Assembly: GCA_947626825.1 (NCBI GenBank) | Contig: CANQTM010000015.1 | Location: 1-37,599, forward strand | Source of the DNA: an uncultured Bacilli bacterium | GTDB lineage: Bacteria; Bacillota_I; Bacilli_A; RFN20; CAG-631 | DNA: 37,599 nucleotides | Direction of reading: 5' to 3' | Shown here: piece by piece, positions 24,660 through 34,552 of the stretch | Layout of the letters: each line of letters opens with the position of its first letter | Position numbering within the stretch: the stretch's first letter is position 1 | Notes under the pieces: model-generated | The model's database searches: none | Seen by the model: only the letters and a program-made list of their open reading frames with translations | What the model was told of the DNA's origin: nothing | Position numbers and translations under genes: made by a program

Positions 24660-26399
24660 GACTTTTAAAAGATTTTCTGCAACATTTTTTGGAAGAATTT
24701 GACTTAATTGTTCAATTGGAGCCTTAGATATTTCATCTATAGTATGATATACAGTTAGTAATCTTTTTTTCCTAATTTCACCAAGGCCAGGAACTTTATC
24801 TAAAATTGAAGACATCATTGATTTACTTTTTTTGTTTTTGAAAAAAGTAATGGCAAAACGATGAACTTCATCCTGCATTCTCATCAAAAATAAAAATAAT
24901 TTTGAATCTTTTTCCAATGGAATTTCTTGAAAATTTGGAGTGATAAAAGCTCTAGTACGATGATGATCATCTTTAGCCAATCCACAAACTAACATATTAC
25001 TTATTCCAAGTTCATTTAAAGCAGAATTTGCAGCATTCATTTGATTTATACCACCATCAACAATTAACATATCTGAAAATGATAAATTATCTTTAAGCAA
25101 ATTATAAAAACGTCTATAAATAACTTCATGAGTTGAAGCTAAATCATCTTTAGTATTTTCGCCTTGAATATTATACTTTCGATATTTATTTTTCATTGGA
25201 TAGCCATTTTGATAAACAACAACTACTCCAACTGCACTATCACCTGAAATATGAGACATATCGCACATTTCAATAGTAAAAATTCGACTTTTACCAACAT
25301 AACTGCCAAGTTGAACAAAAATATCTTCATCTTTTGATGCAAGTTCAATAAATCTAGCTTCTAAAGATTTTTTAGCGTTTTCAATAGCCATCAGAAGTAA
25401 TTCTTGGCCTTTTGATATTTTAGGATTTACAATATTAACATTTAATGTTTCGTTTAAAATAGTAATATTTATATTTTCCGAAATATATATTTCTTTTGGA
25501 ATGTCATGAGTTTGATAAAATTGCATTAAATAAGTGACAATTAATTCATCAATTTCACCAATTAAATCAATAACTTCATTAATTTTAGCATTTAAATATC
25601 CATTACGATACATCAAAATAGATATTGATAAAAAGCCTTCTTTTATGTAAAAACCAACAACATCACGACTTACTTTATCATTAAATTCAATAATTTGTTT
25701 ACTTGTTATTTTTTTAATTCCTTCGATTAATAATTTATATTCATTAGCTTTTTCAAAGTTTAGATTTTCAGAAGCTTCAAACATTTTATTAGTAAGATCT
25801 TTTAAAATTTCATTACTATAACCTTTAAAGAATCTATCAACATCTTTAACATATTCATTATAAATGTTTTTATCTAATTTATTAATACAAGGGGCTAAAC
25901 ATTGATTCATATGATAATATAAACAACTAATGTGAGGAATATTTTTACATTTTCTAAATGGATAAATTCTATTTAATAAATTTAAAACTGCATATGCATC
26001 TTTAGAATCAGGAAAAGGACCATAATGATAATATTTTTTTGATTTTGCGTCTCTTCTTATTGATAATTTAGGATAATCTTCTTTTGATAATGAAATATAT
26101 GGATAATGCTTATCATCCATAAAAATAATATTAAAAGGAGGCATATATTGTTTTATTAAATTTATTTCTAAAACTAAAGCTTCTTTTTCAGATAAGGTCA
26201 TGACAAATTCAACATCATCAATTTGCTTAACAAGATTAGCAGTTTTATTAAAATAGACACGATCAAAATATTGATTAACTCTTGTTTTTAATCTTTTTGC
26301 TTTGCCAACATATAAAACATTTTTATCAATATCTTTATATATATAACATCCAGGTGAATCTGGCATCATATCAAGTTTTGCTTTTAATTTATCATTCAT
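24642..26399 (-). CDS. uvrC: Excinuclease ABC subunit UvrC
   Basis: A 585-residue nuclease that makes both incisions around DNA lesions in nucleotide excision repair. The GIY-YIG domain at the N-terminus reads GCYIYKDIDKNVLYVGKAKRLKTRV; a UvrB-interacting UVR motif lies near residue 205 (FEKANEYKLLIEGI); the RNase H-like endonuclease domain contains IEMCDMSHISGDSAVG; a helix-hairpin-helix (KVPGLGEIRKKRLL) closes the protein. The length is normal. Its ATG overlaps the mutS2 stop by one base, so the two repair genes are coupled. Confidence 0.96.
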   Translation of the reverse strand: MNDKLKAKLDMMPDSPGCYIYKDIDKNVLYVGKAKRLKTRVNQYFDRVYFNKTANLVKQIDDVEFVMTLSEKEALVLEINLIKQYMPPFNIIFMDDKHYPYISLSKEDYPKLSIRRDAKSKKYYHYGPFPDSKDAYAVLNLLNRIYPFRKCKNIPHISCLYYHMNQCLAPCINKLDKNIYNEYVKDVDRFFKGYSNEILKDLTNKMFEASENLNFEKANEYKLLIEGIKKITSKQIIEFNDKVSRDVVGFYIKEGFLSISILMYRNGYLNAKINEVIDLIGEIDELIVTYLMQFYQTHDIPKEIYISENINITILNETLNVNIVNPKISKGQELLLMAIENAKKSLEARFIELASKDEDIFVQLGSYVGKSRIFTIEMCDMSHISGDSAVGVVVVYQNGYPMKNKYRKYNIQGENTKDDLASTHEVIYRRFYNLLKDNLSFSDMLIVDGGINQMNAANSALNELGISNMLVCGLAKDDHHRTRAFITPNFQEIPLEKDSKLFLFLMRMQDEVHRFAITFFKNKKSKSMMSSILDKVPGLGEIRKKRLLTVYHTIDEISKAPIEQLSQILPKNVAENLLKVLHEKQ

Positions 26400-28732
26400 T
26401 ATTTTATTTTTAAAGTAACAATTGTTGCTCCTTGTCCTCCTTCATTAAATCCACCTAAACGAAAATCTTCAACAAATTTACAATTTTTTAAATATTCATG
26501 AGTTGCTTTTCTTAATGCGCCACTACCAAAGCCATGAATTATAGTGACATTTTGATATCTTGCTAGAATTGCACTATCTAAATAATTTTTTAAAGCAATT
26601 AAAGCTTCATCAACATGTAAACCAATAATATTTAAACTAATAGGAATATTTCTTTGTAAATTATCAATATAATTATGAGTTATATTTTTCTTAGTGGTTT
26701 TTGGTTCAATTGTTGTTTTTGTTAAGTCAGATTTAGAAACAATCATTGTAGTATTATTGGCAACAACAAGACATTTATCTCCTTTAATTTCTTTAATTTG
26801 CACTATTTTATTGATACTTTTAATAATGGCATAATCAGAAACTTCTAAATTTTCATTAGATACTACTTTATTTATATTATTATCTTTTAAATTATTAAGT
26901 TTTTCTAAAGCGTTATTTTTTAAATGTTGTTTGAAGCCTTCATTTTGCATTTTATTTTTAAAATCATTTGATATATTAATGATTTCTTCATAAGCTTCAT
27001 TAATTAATTCATCTTTTTTTAAATTAGCTTCTTCTAAAACATCATCATATTCTTTTTGCAATTTTTCTTTTGATTTAGAAATTTCTTGCAATTTATCATT
27101 TAATTCTTTTTCTTTTTCTTTTAATGAATTTACTAATTCATCTTGTTTTTTTACTTTTTTTGACATTTCATCAATTAATAAGTCTAAATCATTTGCTTTA
27201 GTATTTTTATATTCTTTAGCTTTATCAATTATTTTAGGATTTAAACCTAAGCGATATGAAATTTCTAAAGCATAACTACGACCAACAACATCCAAAAGTA
27301 ATTTATATGTTGGTTTTAAGCTTTCTTCATCAAAGCCCATTGATGCTAAAGTAATTTGCGAATTTTCTTTTGCATAATCTTTTATTCCTAAATAATGTGT
27401 CGTTATTAAAGCAATTGCTCCACTATCTTCAATATAATCAATAATAGCTTTTGCTAAGGCTTCACCTTCATTTGGATCTGTTTTACTACCAAGTTCATCC
27501 ATAATGACTAGTGAATGATTATCAATATGATCTAAAATATAACTAACGTTTTTCATATGTGATGAAAAACCAGATAATGATAAAGCTATAGATTGTTCAT
27601 CCCCAATATCAACAAATATATTTTTAAATATTGGTAAATTACCTTCTTTTATTGGTAATGGTAGGCCACATTGATTCATTAAAACAATTAGACCAATTGT
27701 TTTTAATGCTACTGTTTTACCACCAGCATTAGGCCCTGATATTACTATAATACGATTATTTTGACCACCAAGATAAAAATTATTTGCAACAACACTATTT
27801 TTATCTATTAATGGATGAGTAGCTTTAATTAAACTAATTATATTTTCTTCATTAATTGAAGCTATTTCATAATTATTATTTAGCCCAAAACTACCTTTTA
27901 GCATCATAAATGATATTTCTTTTAATATATCATTATTATTATTTAGGATACGATTGTATTTATTGATAAATTCACACAAAGCTTTAATAATTCTTTGAAT
28001 TTCCATTTCTTCTTCATAATGCAAATTTTCAAGCAAAACATTATTTTCAATAACACTATATGGTTCAATAAAAAATGTATTTTGACTATCTGAAACGTCA
28101 ATTACTAAACCTTTTATTTGATTTTTAAAAGCTGCTTTAACTGGTAAAACATAATGATTACCACGTGTTGCAATATAATTATCAGAAAGTATTGATGAAT
28201 TATTTCTTAAATAACCATTTAATTTATCTTTAATTTCATTTTCACATTTTTTTATGGAATTTCTTATATTTTTTAATTTTGATGAGGCATTATCATATAA
28301 AGTATAATTGGGACTAATACAAAATTTAATTTGTTCTAATAAATCGTTTAAAGGTTGCAAATTATTTATATAATTTAATGTATAAAAGAATTTGTCATCT
28401 AATAATTTATTTTTATTAATAAATTGTTTTAAAGAATTAATCGATTCTAAAAAACTAACAAATTGATATATTTCTTCTAAATCCAAAACTGCATTTTTGC
28501 CAACTTTATTAAGATAATCACTAATATCATTAACATATGTAAGTGAAGGAAAAGTACCTAAATTAAAAAGTAAATATGCTTCTTTTGTTTTATTTAGTTC
28601 TTCTTTAACAGTTTCAATAAAATAATTTGGTTTTAGTTCATTTACCTTTTTAAAACTTAAAGAATTTATATTATATTTTAAAAGCATATCTTTGATTTTA
28701 TCAAATTCTAATACTTCAAATAATTTTTCCAT
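26399..28732 (-). CDS. mutS2: MutS2 ATPase / endonuclease-like protein
   Basis: A 777-residue MutS2-family protein, involved in suppressing recombination and/or rescuing collided ribosomes. The ATPase core has Walker A GPNAGGKT and a Walker B region, VIMDELGSKTDPNEG. A long coiled coil spans about 515-640. The C-terminal Smr domain keeps HGFGSGALR, but the upstream motif, usually LDLRG, reads LNIIG, so nuclease activity may be weakened. I chose the ATG at 28732 with AAGGTG upstream; a GTG at 28741 lies inside that site. It is transcribed before uvrC. Confidence 0.94.
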   Translation of the reverse strand: MEKLFEVLEFDKIKDMLLKYNINSLSFKKVNELKPNYFIETVKEELNKTKEAYLLFNLGTFPSLTYVNDISDYLNKVGKNAVLDLEEIYQFVSFLESINSLKQFINKNKLLDDKFFYTLNYINNLQPLNDLLEQIKFCISPNYTLYDNASSKLKNIRNSIKKCENEIKDKLNGYLRNNSSILSDNYIATRGNHYVLPVKAAFKNQIKGLVIDVSDSQNTFFIEPYSVIENNVLLENLHYEEEMEIQRIIKALCEFINKYNRILNNNNDILKEISFMMLKGSFGLNNNYEIASINEENIISLIKATHPLIDKNSVVANNFYLGGQNNRIIVISGPNAGGKTVALKTIGLIVLMNQCGLPLPIKEGNLPIFKNIFVDIGDEQSIALSLSGFSSHMKNVSYILDHIDNHSLVIMDELGSKTDPNEGEALAKAIIDYIEDSGAIALITTHYLGIKDYAKENSQITLASMGFDEESLKPTYKLLLDVVGRSYALEISYRLGLNPKIIDKAKEYKNTKANDLDLLIDEMSKKVKKQDELVNSLKEKEKELNDKLQEISKSKEKLQKEYDDVLEEANLKKDELINEAYEEIINISNDFKNKMQNEGFKQHLKNNALEKLNNLKDNNINKVVSNENLEVSDYAIIKSINKIVQIKEIKGDKCLVVANNTTMIVSKSDLTKTTIEPKTTKKNITHNYIDNLQRNIPISLNIIGLHVDEALIALKNYLDSAILARYQNVTIIHGFGSGALRKATHEYLKNCKFVEDFRLGGFNEGGQGATIVTLKIK

Positions 28733-28807
28733 TTTCTTCACCTTTTATCTTTATAATTATAACAAAAAATGATAATATAGACTAGTAAAATTAATTCGAG
28801 GTCAAAA

Positions 28808-29833
28808 ATGAAATATCCAAATTTTTTAAAAACTAATGACACAATAGGAGTTATTGCTCCTTCATGTGGAAGTAATGTAAACCCATATCGTTACAAAACT
28901 ATGCAAGCAATTAAATATTTTGAATCATTAGGTTATAAAATTAAAAGAGGTCATCGCGTATATGCCAATTATAATGCCACAAGTGCTAAAGCCATAATTC
29001 GCGGTCACGATTTTATGTCAATGTATCAAAATAAACACGTTAATTTTATTTGGTCTACTGGTGGTGGCGAATTAATGATTAATATGTTACCTTTTGTAAA
29101 TTTTGAAAAAATCAAAAAATTACCACCAAAATTTTTTATGGGATTTTCAGATAATACTAATTTAACATTTACATTAACAACTATTGCAGATGTTGCCACA
29201 ATATATGCCCATTCATTAGGTGATTTTGCTTATGAAAAATTAAATGATGATGTAATTGACACTTATAAATTAATTACAAATCAAAGTTTATCTTTTTCAT
29301 CTTATCAATATTATTATGGCCCAATAAGCAAAGAAAATAATGTTAACTTAAAAATAAATGAAAGTTTAAATTATAAAGATTTAAATATTTGGAAAAGTCT
29401 AAATGACAATAAATTTACTATTCAAGGAAGAATTATTGGAGGTTGTCTTGATTGCTTAGTTTGTTTATGTGGAACGAAATATGATAATGTTGTAAACTTT
29501 ATAGAAAAATATAAAGAAGATGGTTTTATATGGTATTTTGATGTATGTGATTTAACATCAACTGGCCTTTATCGAGCATTATTTCAATTAATTAATGCAA
29601 ATTGGTTAAAATATTGTAAAGCAATCTTAATTGGACGAATTGGTAACAATAACGTTATATTGAATTATAGTTTTCTACAAGCAATAAAAGATGCTTTAGA
29701 ACAATTAAATGTTTATGTTTTATATGATGTTGATATATCTCACATTTCTCCATCAATGCCAATACTTAATGGTGCAATAGCAACAATTTCATATGAAAAT
29801 AATAAAGGTACAATTAGTTATAAATTAAAATAA
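28808..29833 (+). CDS. S66-family serine peptidase (LD-carboxypeptidase / MccF-like)
   Basis: A 341-residue cytoplasmic peptidase of the S66 family, which cleaves L,D bonds in murein tetrapeptides or related peptide nucleotides. The nucleophile is Ser114 in GFSDNTN and the His is His312 in SHISPSMP. At the position where most members have the catalytic Glu, the sequence reads WYFDVCD, giving Asp245. A GAGG site precedes the ATG. It is transcribed divergently from mutS2 with 75 bases between, and ends in a bidirectional terminator. Murein recycling is the most likely role, with antibiotic self-immunity (MccF type) as an alternative. Confidence 0.85.
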   Translation: MKYPNFLKTNDTIGVIAPSCGSNVNPYRYKTMQAIKYFESLGYKIKRGHRVYANYNATSAKAIIRGHDFMSMYQNKHVNFIWSTGGGELMINMLPFVNFEKIKKLPPKFFMGFSDNTNLTFTLTTIADVATIYAHSLGDFAYEKLNDDVIDTYKLITNQSLSFSSYQYYYGPISKENNVNLKINESLNYKDLNIWKSLNDNKFTIQGRIIGGCLDCLVCLCGTKYDNVVNFIEKYKEDGFIWYFDVCDLTSTGLYRALFQLINANWLKYCKAILIGRIGNNNVILNYSFLQAIKDALEQLNVYVLYDVDISHISPSMPILNGAIATISYENNKGTISYKLK

Positions 29834-29876
29834 AAAAGGAACTTTGTATAGTATAATTCTATATAAGTTCCTTTTT
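29833..29876. terminator. Bidirectional terminator between the S66 peptidase and secDF
   Basis: 12-bp arms AAAAAGGAACTT (29833-29844) and AAGTTCCTTTTT (29865-29876) with a 20-base loop between them, serving both converging genes. Confidence 0.85.
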
Positions 29877-29879
29877 AAA

Positions 29880-32393
29880 TTAATCGTTAATACCTAATAC
29901 TAAAACTTCTTCTGGAGCATTTGATTTTTTCTTTGGATGTTCAAGAGCTTTAATTGCTTTTTCTTTTAATCTTCTCATATGACGTTTTTCTAAGATTAAC
30001 CAGAATGAAGGAGCAATAAATAATGAAGTAAAGATACCAGAACATAAACCAACTAATATAGCAATTGAGAATGCTCTAGTTGCTTCTGCACCAATAAAGA
30101 TTAATGCAACAACTGGTAAAATTGTAGAAATTGTTGTCCAGAATGATCGTGAAGCACAATTTTGTAATGCTTTATTAACAATATTACGACGACCTTGTTC
30201 ATCAATTTTTCCATAATTAGTTTCTTTTGCAATTTCTCTCATTCTATCAAAAATAACAACTGTATCATTAATAGAATAACCAATTATGGCAAGTACTGCT
30301 GATACAAATTCAACTTGAACTTCAATTCTAAAGACAGCAAAGACTGAAAACATAAACAAGCAGTCAAATACCAATGCCACAATTGAAGCAATAGCATATG
30401 TATACCTAAATCTAATAGAAATATAGACAATTATCAATGCAAATGCTACAAGTAATGACAACATCGCATTTATAACAGTAGCCTTAGCCATCGTTGGTGA
30501 AGATACTTGTTGAGAAATATTTACATATTCTTCATAGTTTTCTATTGTATCTAAACCAAGTTGACTAACAACAGTTCCTTCAAAATCAGTTAGGAAATTA
30601 GTTTCACTTGAATCAGGATTAATATTTGAAAATTCAATTTTAATAGCTATTGTACGATAACCACTATCAGCGTCATAAGCATCATTAATTGAAATATCTT
30701 TTTCTGCAGGTAAACGATCACCTTCTAAATTAGCATATTCACCTAGAAATTCAATTATTTTTTCCTTTGTTACTTCTTTTTTATCAGTATCATAAATATA
30801 TGTTATATTTTCAACATCTTCAAAGGCATCAAAATTTGAAAAATTAATTGTGGCTGTAGCACCTGCTTTAAAATCAAGTCCAAGATTTAAAGCACCAGTT
30901 GAATCATTTCTTACAGCACCAGCAATTGAATAGCCTCCAGCAAATACAAGACCAATACCAAATACACATAATAAAGCAATTAAAACTTTTTTAGATCCTT
31001 TTACAAAATCTACTTTGCTAAAGCGTCCAAAATATGTTTGTTCTTCACCTTTATTAATATCTGGAACATTTTTCATATTAACGCCAAGTAAATATTTTTT
31101 ATTATCAAGTTTACCACTCTTAATTAATAGATGCATCAATATTCTTGTAACAAGTAACATGATAACAACATTAAATACAGTAGTAATTAATAACATCGTA
31201 GCAAAACCTTTAACAGATCTTTTACCAAAGAAATATAACGCACAACCAGCAATTATTGTTGTAATATTTGAATCAAGAATTGATGATAATGATTTCTTTG
31301 TTGATTCTTCATAAGCAGCTTTAACTGAACGGCCTTTATATAATTCATCAGTAAGTCTTTCAAATAAAATAATACATGCATCGACTGCCATACCAAGACC
31401 AATAACAATAGCTGCAATTGTATCAGGTCCATATTCTCCTCCAATTAAATTAAATACAACCAAAATAATTGAAGTATAGAATAACAATGTAATTGAAGCA
31501 ACAACGCCAGGAATTTTATAAATTACAATCATCATAACAATAATTGCAAGTAAACCAACAATACCAGCAATCAATGATCTATTAAATGCTTGAGATCCAA
31601 AAGCACCATCAACTTTCAATACATCACTTCTTGTAATGACAAAGTTCATATTACCAGCTGATAAAAGTTTACCAATTTGACTAGCTTCTTCTGCTGTAAA
31701 GTTTCCAGTAATTTGTGCTGTATCACCTGTTAAAGCTTCATTAACAGTAGCATTGATAATCATCTTACGACTAGCAGCAGAACGTTGCGCATCACTTACA
31801 TTGGCATTTGAATCAAAAACAGCTGCATAATCACCAGGATATCCTGTTTCATCATTTGCTTGTTCATAACCAATCCAAGCAATCATATTATGACCAGCAA
31901 GTTCACCTGTAACTCTTCCAAAAGTATCAGTATCTGCAATATTAAGCAAAACTATAGGTTGACCATTATCATAAGATAAAACTGCACCATTAGTTTCTTT
32001 TAAAACTGATCCATCCATTACAATATTACCTTCTTCATCTGTGAAAGTAATTTCAGTATCAGATTCGATTAATGTTAAAATTTGAGCAAGTTCAGTAGTA
32101 TCTTTTGAAGAAACACATACACGAATATGAGATGAAACATCTTCACCTGGAGTCTTTTCAACAGATACTTGAGGGTTTTTAACACCTGCGATATCAATTC
32201 TTCCAGCAATAACATCAGCAATATCTTCAATTACTGGGAGTTCAAAACCTTCCTTTTCTGAAACATCATAAACAATTTCATAACCACCTTTAAACTCAAT
32301 ACCTAAGTTTGGATCTTTTATTGAAGGTAAAGTAAAAAATAAAATTGCGAAAATGGTAAATACCATTGATATGAAAGATAATAATCTACGCAT
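29880..32393 (-). CDS. secDF: Protein translocase subunits SecD and SecF, fused
   Basis: An 837-residue membrane protein that uses the proton gradient to help pull proteins through SecYEG. The SecD half opens with a membrane segment and LGIEFKGGYEIVYDV, and its second membrane block contains VIGLGMAVDACIILFER. The SecF half starts near residue 505 with LGLDFKAGATATI and contains IIGYSINDTVVIFDRMRE. Natural SecD-SecF fusions are common in Bacilli; this one is about 100 residues longer than the B. subtilis protein, mostly in the first extracytoplasmic domain. GAGGGGG precedes the start. It lies next to the SpoVB-type gene as in Bacillus. Confidence 0.96.
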   Translation of the reverse strand: MRRLLSFISMVFTIFAILFFTLPSIKDPNLGIEFKGGYEIVYDVSEKEGFELPVIEDIADVIAGRIDIAGVKNPQVSVEKTPGEDVSSHIRVCVSSKDTTELAQILTLIESDTEITFTDEEGNIVMDGSVLKETNGAVLSYDNGQPIVLLNIADTDTFGRVTGELAGHNMIAWIGYEQANDETGYPGDYAAVFDSNANVSDAQRSAASRKMIINATVNEALTGDTAQITGNFTAEEASQIGKLLSAGNMNFVITRSDVLKVDGAFGSQAFNRSLIAGIVGLLAIIVMMIVIYKIPGVVASITLLFYTSIILVVFNLIGGEYGPDTIAAIVIGLGMAVDACIILFERLTDELYKGRSVKAAYEESTKKSLSSILDSNITTIIAGCALYFFGKRSVKGFATMLLITTVFNVVIMLLVTRILMHLLIKSGKLDNKKYLLGVNMKNVPDINKGEEQTYFGRFSKVDFVKGSKKVLIALLCVFGIGLVFAGGYSIAGAVRNDSTGALNLGLDFKAGATATINFSNFDAFEDVENITYIYDTDKKEVTKEKIIEFLGEYANLEGDRLPAEKDISINDAYDADSGYRTIAIKIEFSNINPDSSETNFLTDFEGTVVSQLGLDTIENYEEYVNISQQVSSPTMAKATVINAMLSLLVAFALIIVYISIRFRYTYAIASIVALVFDCLFMFSVFAVFRIEVQVEFVSAVLAIIGYSINDTVVIFDRMREIAKETNYGKIDEQGRRNIVNKALQNCASRSFWTTISTILPVVALIFIGAEATRAFSIAILVGLCSGIFTSLFIAPSFWLILEKRHMRRLKEKAIKALEHPKKKSNAPEEVLVLGIND

Positions 32394-32437
32394 TAGGTTG
32401 CCCCCTCTTTAAATCAAATTTTATAAGTTTTATTAAC

Positions 32438-32476
32438 GCAAGTAATATATATTATATATATTAAAAAAACACTTGC
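32438..32476. other. AT-rich inverted repeat between secDF and the spoVB-type gene
   Basis: GCAAGT (32438-32443) and ACTTGC (32471-32476) flank an alternating AT palindrome centred near 32453. In this 146-base divergent region it may be a hairpin or a shared regulatory site; promoters here are not clear. Confidence 0.35.
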
Positions 32477-32539
32477 TCATATACTTTAACACTTTTTCAT
32501 AAAATAATCAATAAGAAAAAAAAGAAAGGTGGCTACATT

Positions 32540-33874
32540 ATCAAAAAAAATCTTTTCACTGCATTAAGTAAATTGATATTTTTAAGTTTATTATCAAAAA
32601 TTTTATCAATTGTAGCAAAAGTAATTATTGCTAGAAAAATATCAACAATTGCAATGTCAGTATATTCTTTAACTTTGCCTACGTTAAGCCTACTTTTAAA
32701 TATTGCACAACTTGGCATACCAACAACAATTTCAAAATTAATAGCAAAAAAAAGATATTCAACCTTTAAAATAATGCAAGTAAGTGTTTTTATAATGTTA
32801 TTTTTAGATCTAATAATTGGAATTACTTATTTATTTTTTGTACCAAAAATTGCAACATCTTATTTGCAAAATGAATTTACTATGCCAACATTGTATGGTA
32901 TGGTTTTGCTATTACCTTTAGTATCTTTTACATCATTATTAAAAGGATATTTTGTCGGCATTAATCGAGTTGAAATGGGTTCAAGTTGCCAAATAAGTGA
33001 AGAAATCGGGCGTTTACTTTTTATTGTTCTTTTTGTTGATTATATAGATAAACAAAACATTTCATTTTTGGCATTTTTTGCTATGTTTTCATCAATTGTT
33101 GGCGAAATATTCCAATTAATTCATTTAATTTTGGCATTAAATATAAAGAAGAAAAAAATAACTAAAAGAATTAAAGAAAATAATAATGAAAATAATAAAA
33201 TAATTAAAAACATTTTAAGTATTTCTATGATGAGTACATCAACAAGATTAATTGGTTCAATTATTTATTTTTTTGAACCCATTATATTTACATATTTAAT
33301 GCTTAAAAGTAATGTATCTAATGAAGAATTAACTCTTGAATATGGTATTGTAAATAGTTATATTTTTCCTTTAATATTGCTTCCTTCCTTTTTTTCAAAT
33401 TGCATTTCAACATTTATGTTACCAAAATTATCACGTAATGTTGAACAAAATAATTATAAAAAAGCAAAATATTATTTTTTATCAATTACATCTATTTCCT
33501 TTTTTAGTGGTTTAATTTGTTTAACAACAATTTATTTATTTCCTGAATTCTTTTTAAACATTTTATATGGAAAAATTGTAGGATTAAATTATTTAAAAAG
33601 ATATATTTTCTTTATTAGTATCTATTTTATTCAAATGCCAATTCATTGTGCATTAGTTGCCTTTGACCAAGAAAAATTACTTCTTTTTGAATCAATTATT
33701 TGTAATTTAGTTCGTATTATATGCTTTTTTATTTTTATACCATTATATAAAACAGATGGTATGGTTATTGCAATATTAATTTCTATTTACTTATCTTGTA
33801 CTATTCATATAGTTACTTTATTTAGATGTTTTAGAACTCTTAAGAATAAATGTAAGTCCATTATTAATATATAA
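32540..33874 (+). CDS. spoVB: SpoVB-type oligosaccharide flippase (MOP superfamily)
   Basis: A multi-pass membrane protein of about 444 residues and 12 or more hydrophobic segments, with the family opening of a membrane segment ending in VIIARKIS. It resembles SpoVB/MurJ-type lipid-oligosaccharide flippases; SpoVB acts in spore cortex formation. No ATG, GTG or TTG lies at the right place: the reading frame is open from an AAAGGTGG site through ATT (32537) and ATC (32540) into KKNLFTALSK, a natural N-terminus. The TTG at 32573 has no ribosome site and would cut into the first helix. I therefore propose an ATC or ATT start. Its 3' end overlaps the converging DUF421 gene by 57 bases. Confidence 0.75.
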   Translation: MKKNLFTALSKLIFLSLLSKILSIVAKVIIARKISTIAMSVYSLTLPTLSLLLNIAQLGIPTTISKLIAKKRYSTFKIMQVSVFIMLFLDLIIGITYLFFVPKIATSYLQNEFTMPTLYGMVLLLPLVSFTSLLKGYFVGINRVEMGSSCQISEEIGRLLFIVLFVDYIDKQNISFLAFFAMFSSIVGEIFQLIHLILALNIKKKKITKRIKENNNENNKIIKNILSISMMSTSTRLIGSIIYFFEPIIFTYLMLKSNVSNEELTLEYGIVNSYIFPLILLPSFFSNCISTFMLPKLSRNVEQNNYKKAKYYFLSITSISFFSGLICLTTIYLFPEFFLNILYGKIVGLNYLKRYIFFISIYFIQMPIHCALVAFDQEKLLLFESIICNLVRIICFFIFIPLYKTDGMVIAILISIYLSCTIHIVTLFRCFRTLKNKCKSIINI

Positions 33875-34468
33875 ACATAAACGTATATCTTTAAGACTTT
33901 TTATTTTCTTTTCCTTTATTTTATTTAATAAATCTTTTTCATCTATTTTTACTTTTTTAAGATTTTCTTTATCAATAATACCATCACTAATTAATGGATC
34001 TGGAAAATTTGAAATTGAATCTTTATAAGTTATTACTGAAAGTTTTCCAGATGTTTCTAAAATTGCCCAACGAATTGCTGTAACACTATCAAGCCCTTTT
34101 TCTCTTATTTGATTATATAAATCATCAATTGTATATCTTTGTTTTTCCATTTCCTGAAAATCAATATTACCATTATCAATGATAATGGCCTTTTTACCAT
34201 CAATAAAATCGCGAATTTTTTTATTTTTTAAAGTTATAAAGGCAAGACTTATTTGCAAAAAGCATAATATTCCAACTGATACAATTGTAAAATAAATTGG
34301 AACAGTATGATCAATTATTGACATTGTTATTAAATCTGAAATTGTAAAATAAACTGCTAAATCAAAAATTGATAAACTTCCAACTTCTCTTTTCCCCATA
34401 ATTCGTATAATTAAAATTAAATAAAAATACATTAAAACTGTATAACAAATAACCTTTAAAATTTCCAC
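33818..34468 (-). CDS. DUF421 membrane protein (YetF/YrbG-like)
   Basis: A 216-residue protein with three N-terminal membrane segments (about residues 1-22, 33-52 and 58-80) followed by a soluble part with the family motif RYTIDDLYNQIREKG. DUF421 proteins of Bacillus (YetF, YrbG) are linked to spore envelope properties in some species. The start is GTG, preceded by GGAAGTG. It lies between the SpoVB-type gene and yrzE as in the B. subtilis spoVB-yrbG-yrzE neighbourhood. Its coding end overlaps the converging flippase gene by 57 bases. Confidence 0.85.
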   Translation of the reverse strand: MEILKVICYTVLMYFYLILIIRIMGKREVGSLSIFDLAVYFTISDLITMSIIDHTVPIYFTIVSVGILCFLQISLAFITLKNKKIRDFIDGKKAIIIDNGNIDFQEMEKQRYTIDDLYNQIREKGLDSVTAIRWAILETSGKLSVITYKDSISNFPDPLISDGIIDKENLKKVKIDEKDLLNKIKEKKIKSLKDIRLCLYINNGLTFILKSSKTSK

Positions 34469-34552
34469 TTTAACACTTCCATAGTTATATTTTTAACTTT
34501 TTTTGAATATATATACTTTGACAAACAAATGTTTGCTAGGGAAGGAAATTTT

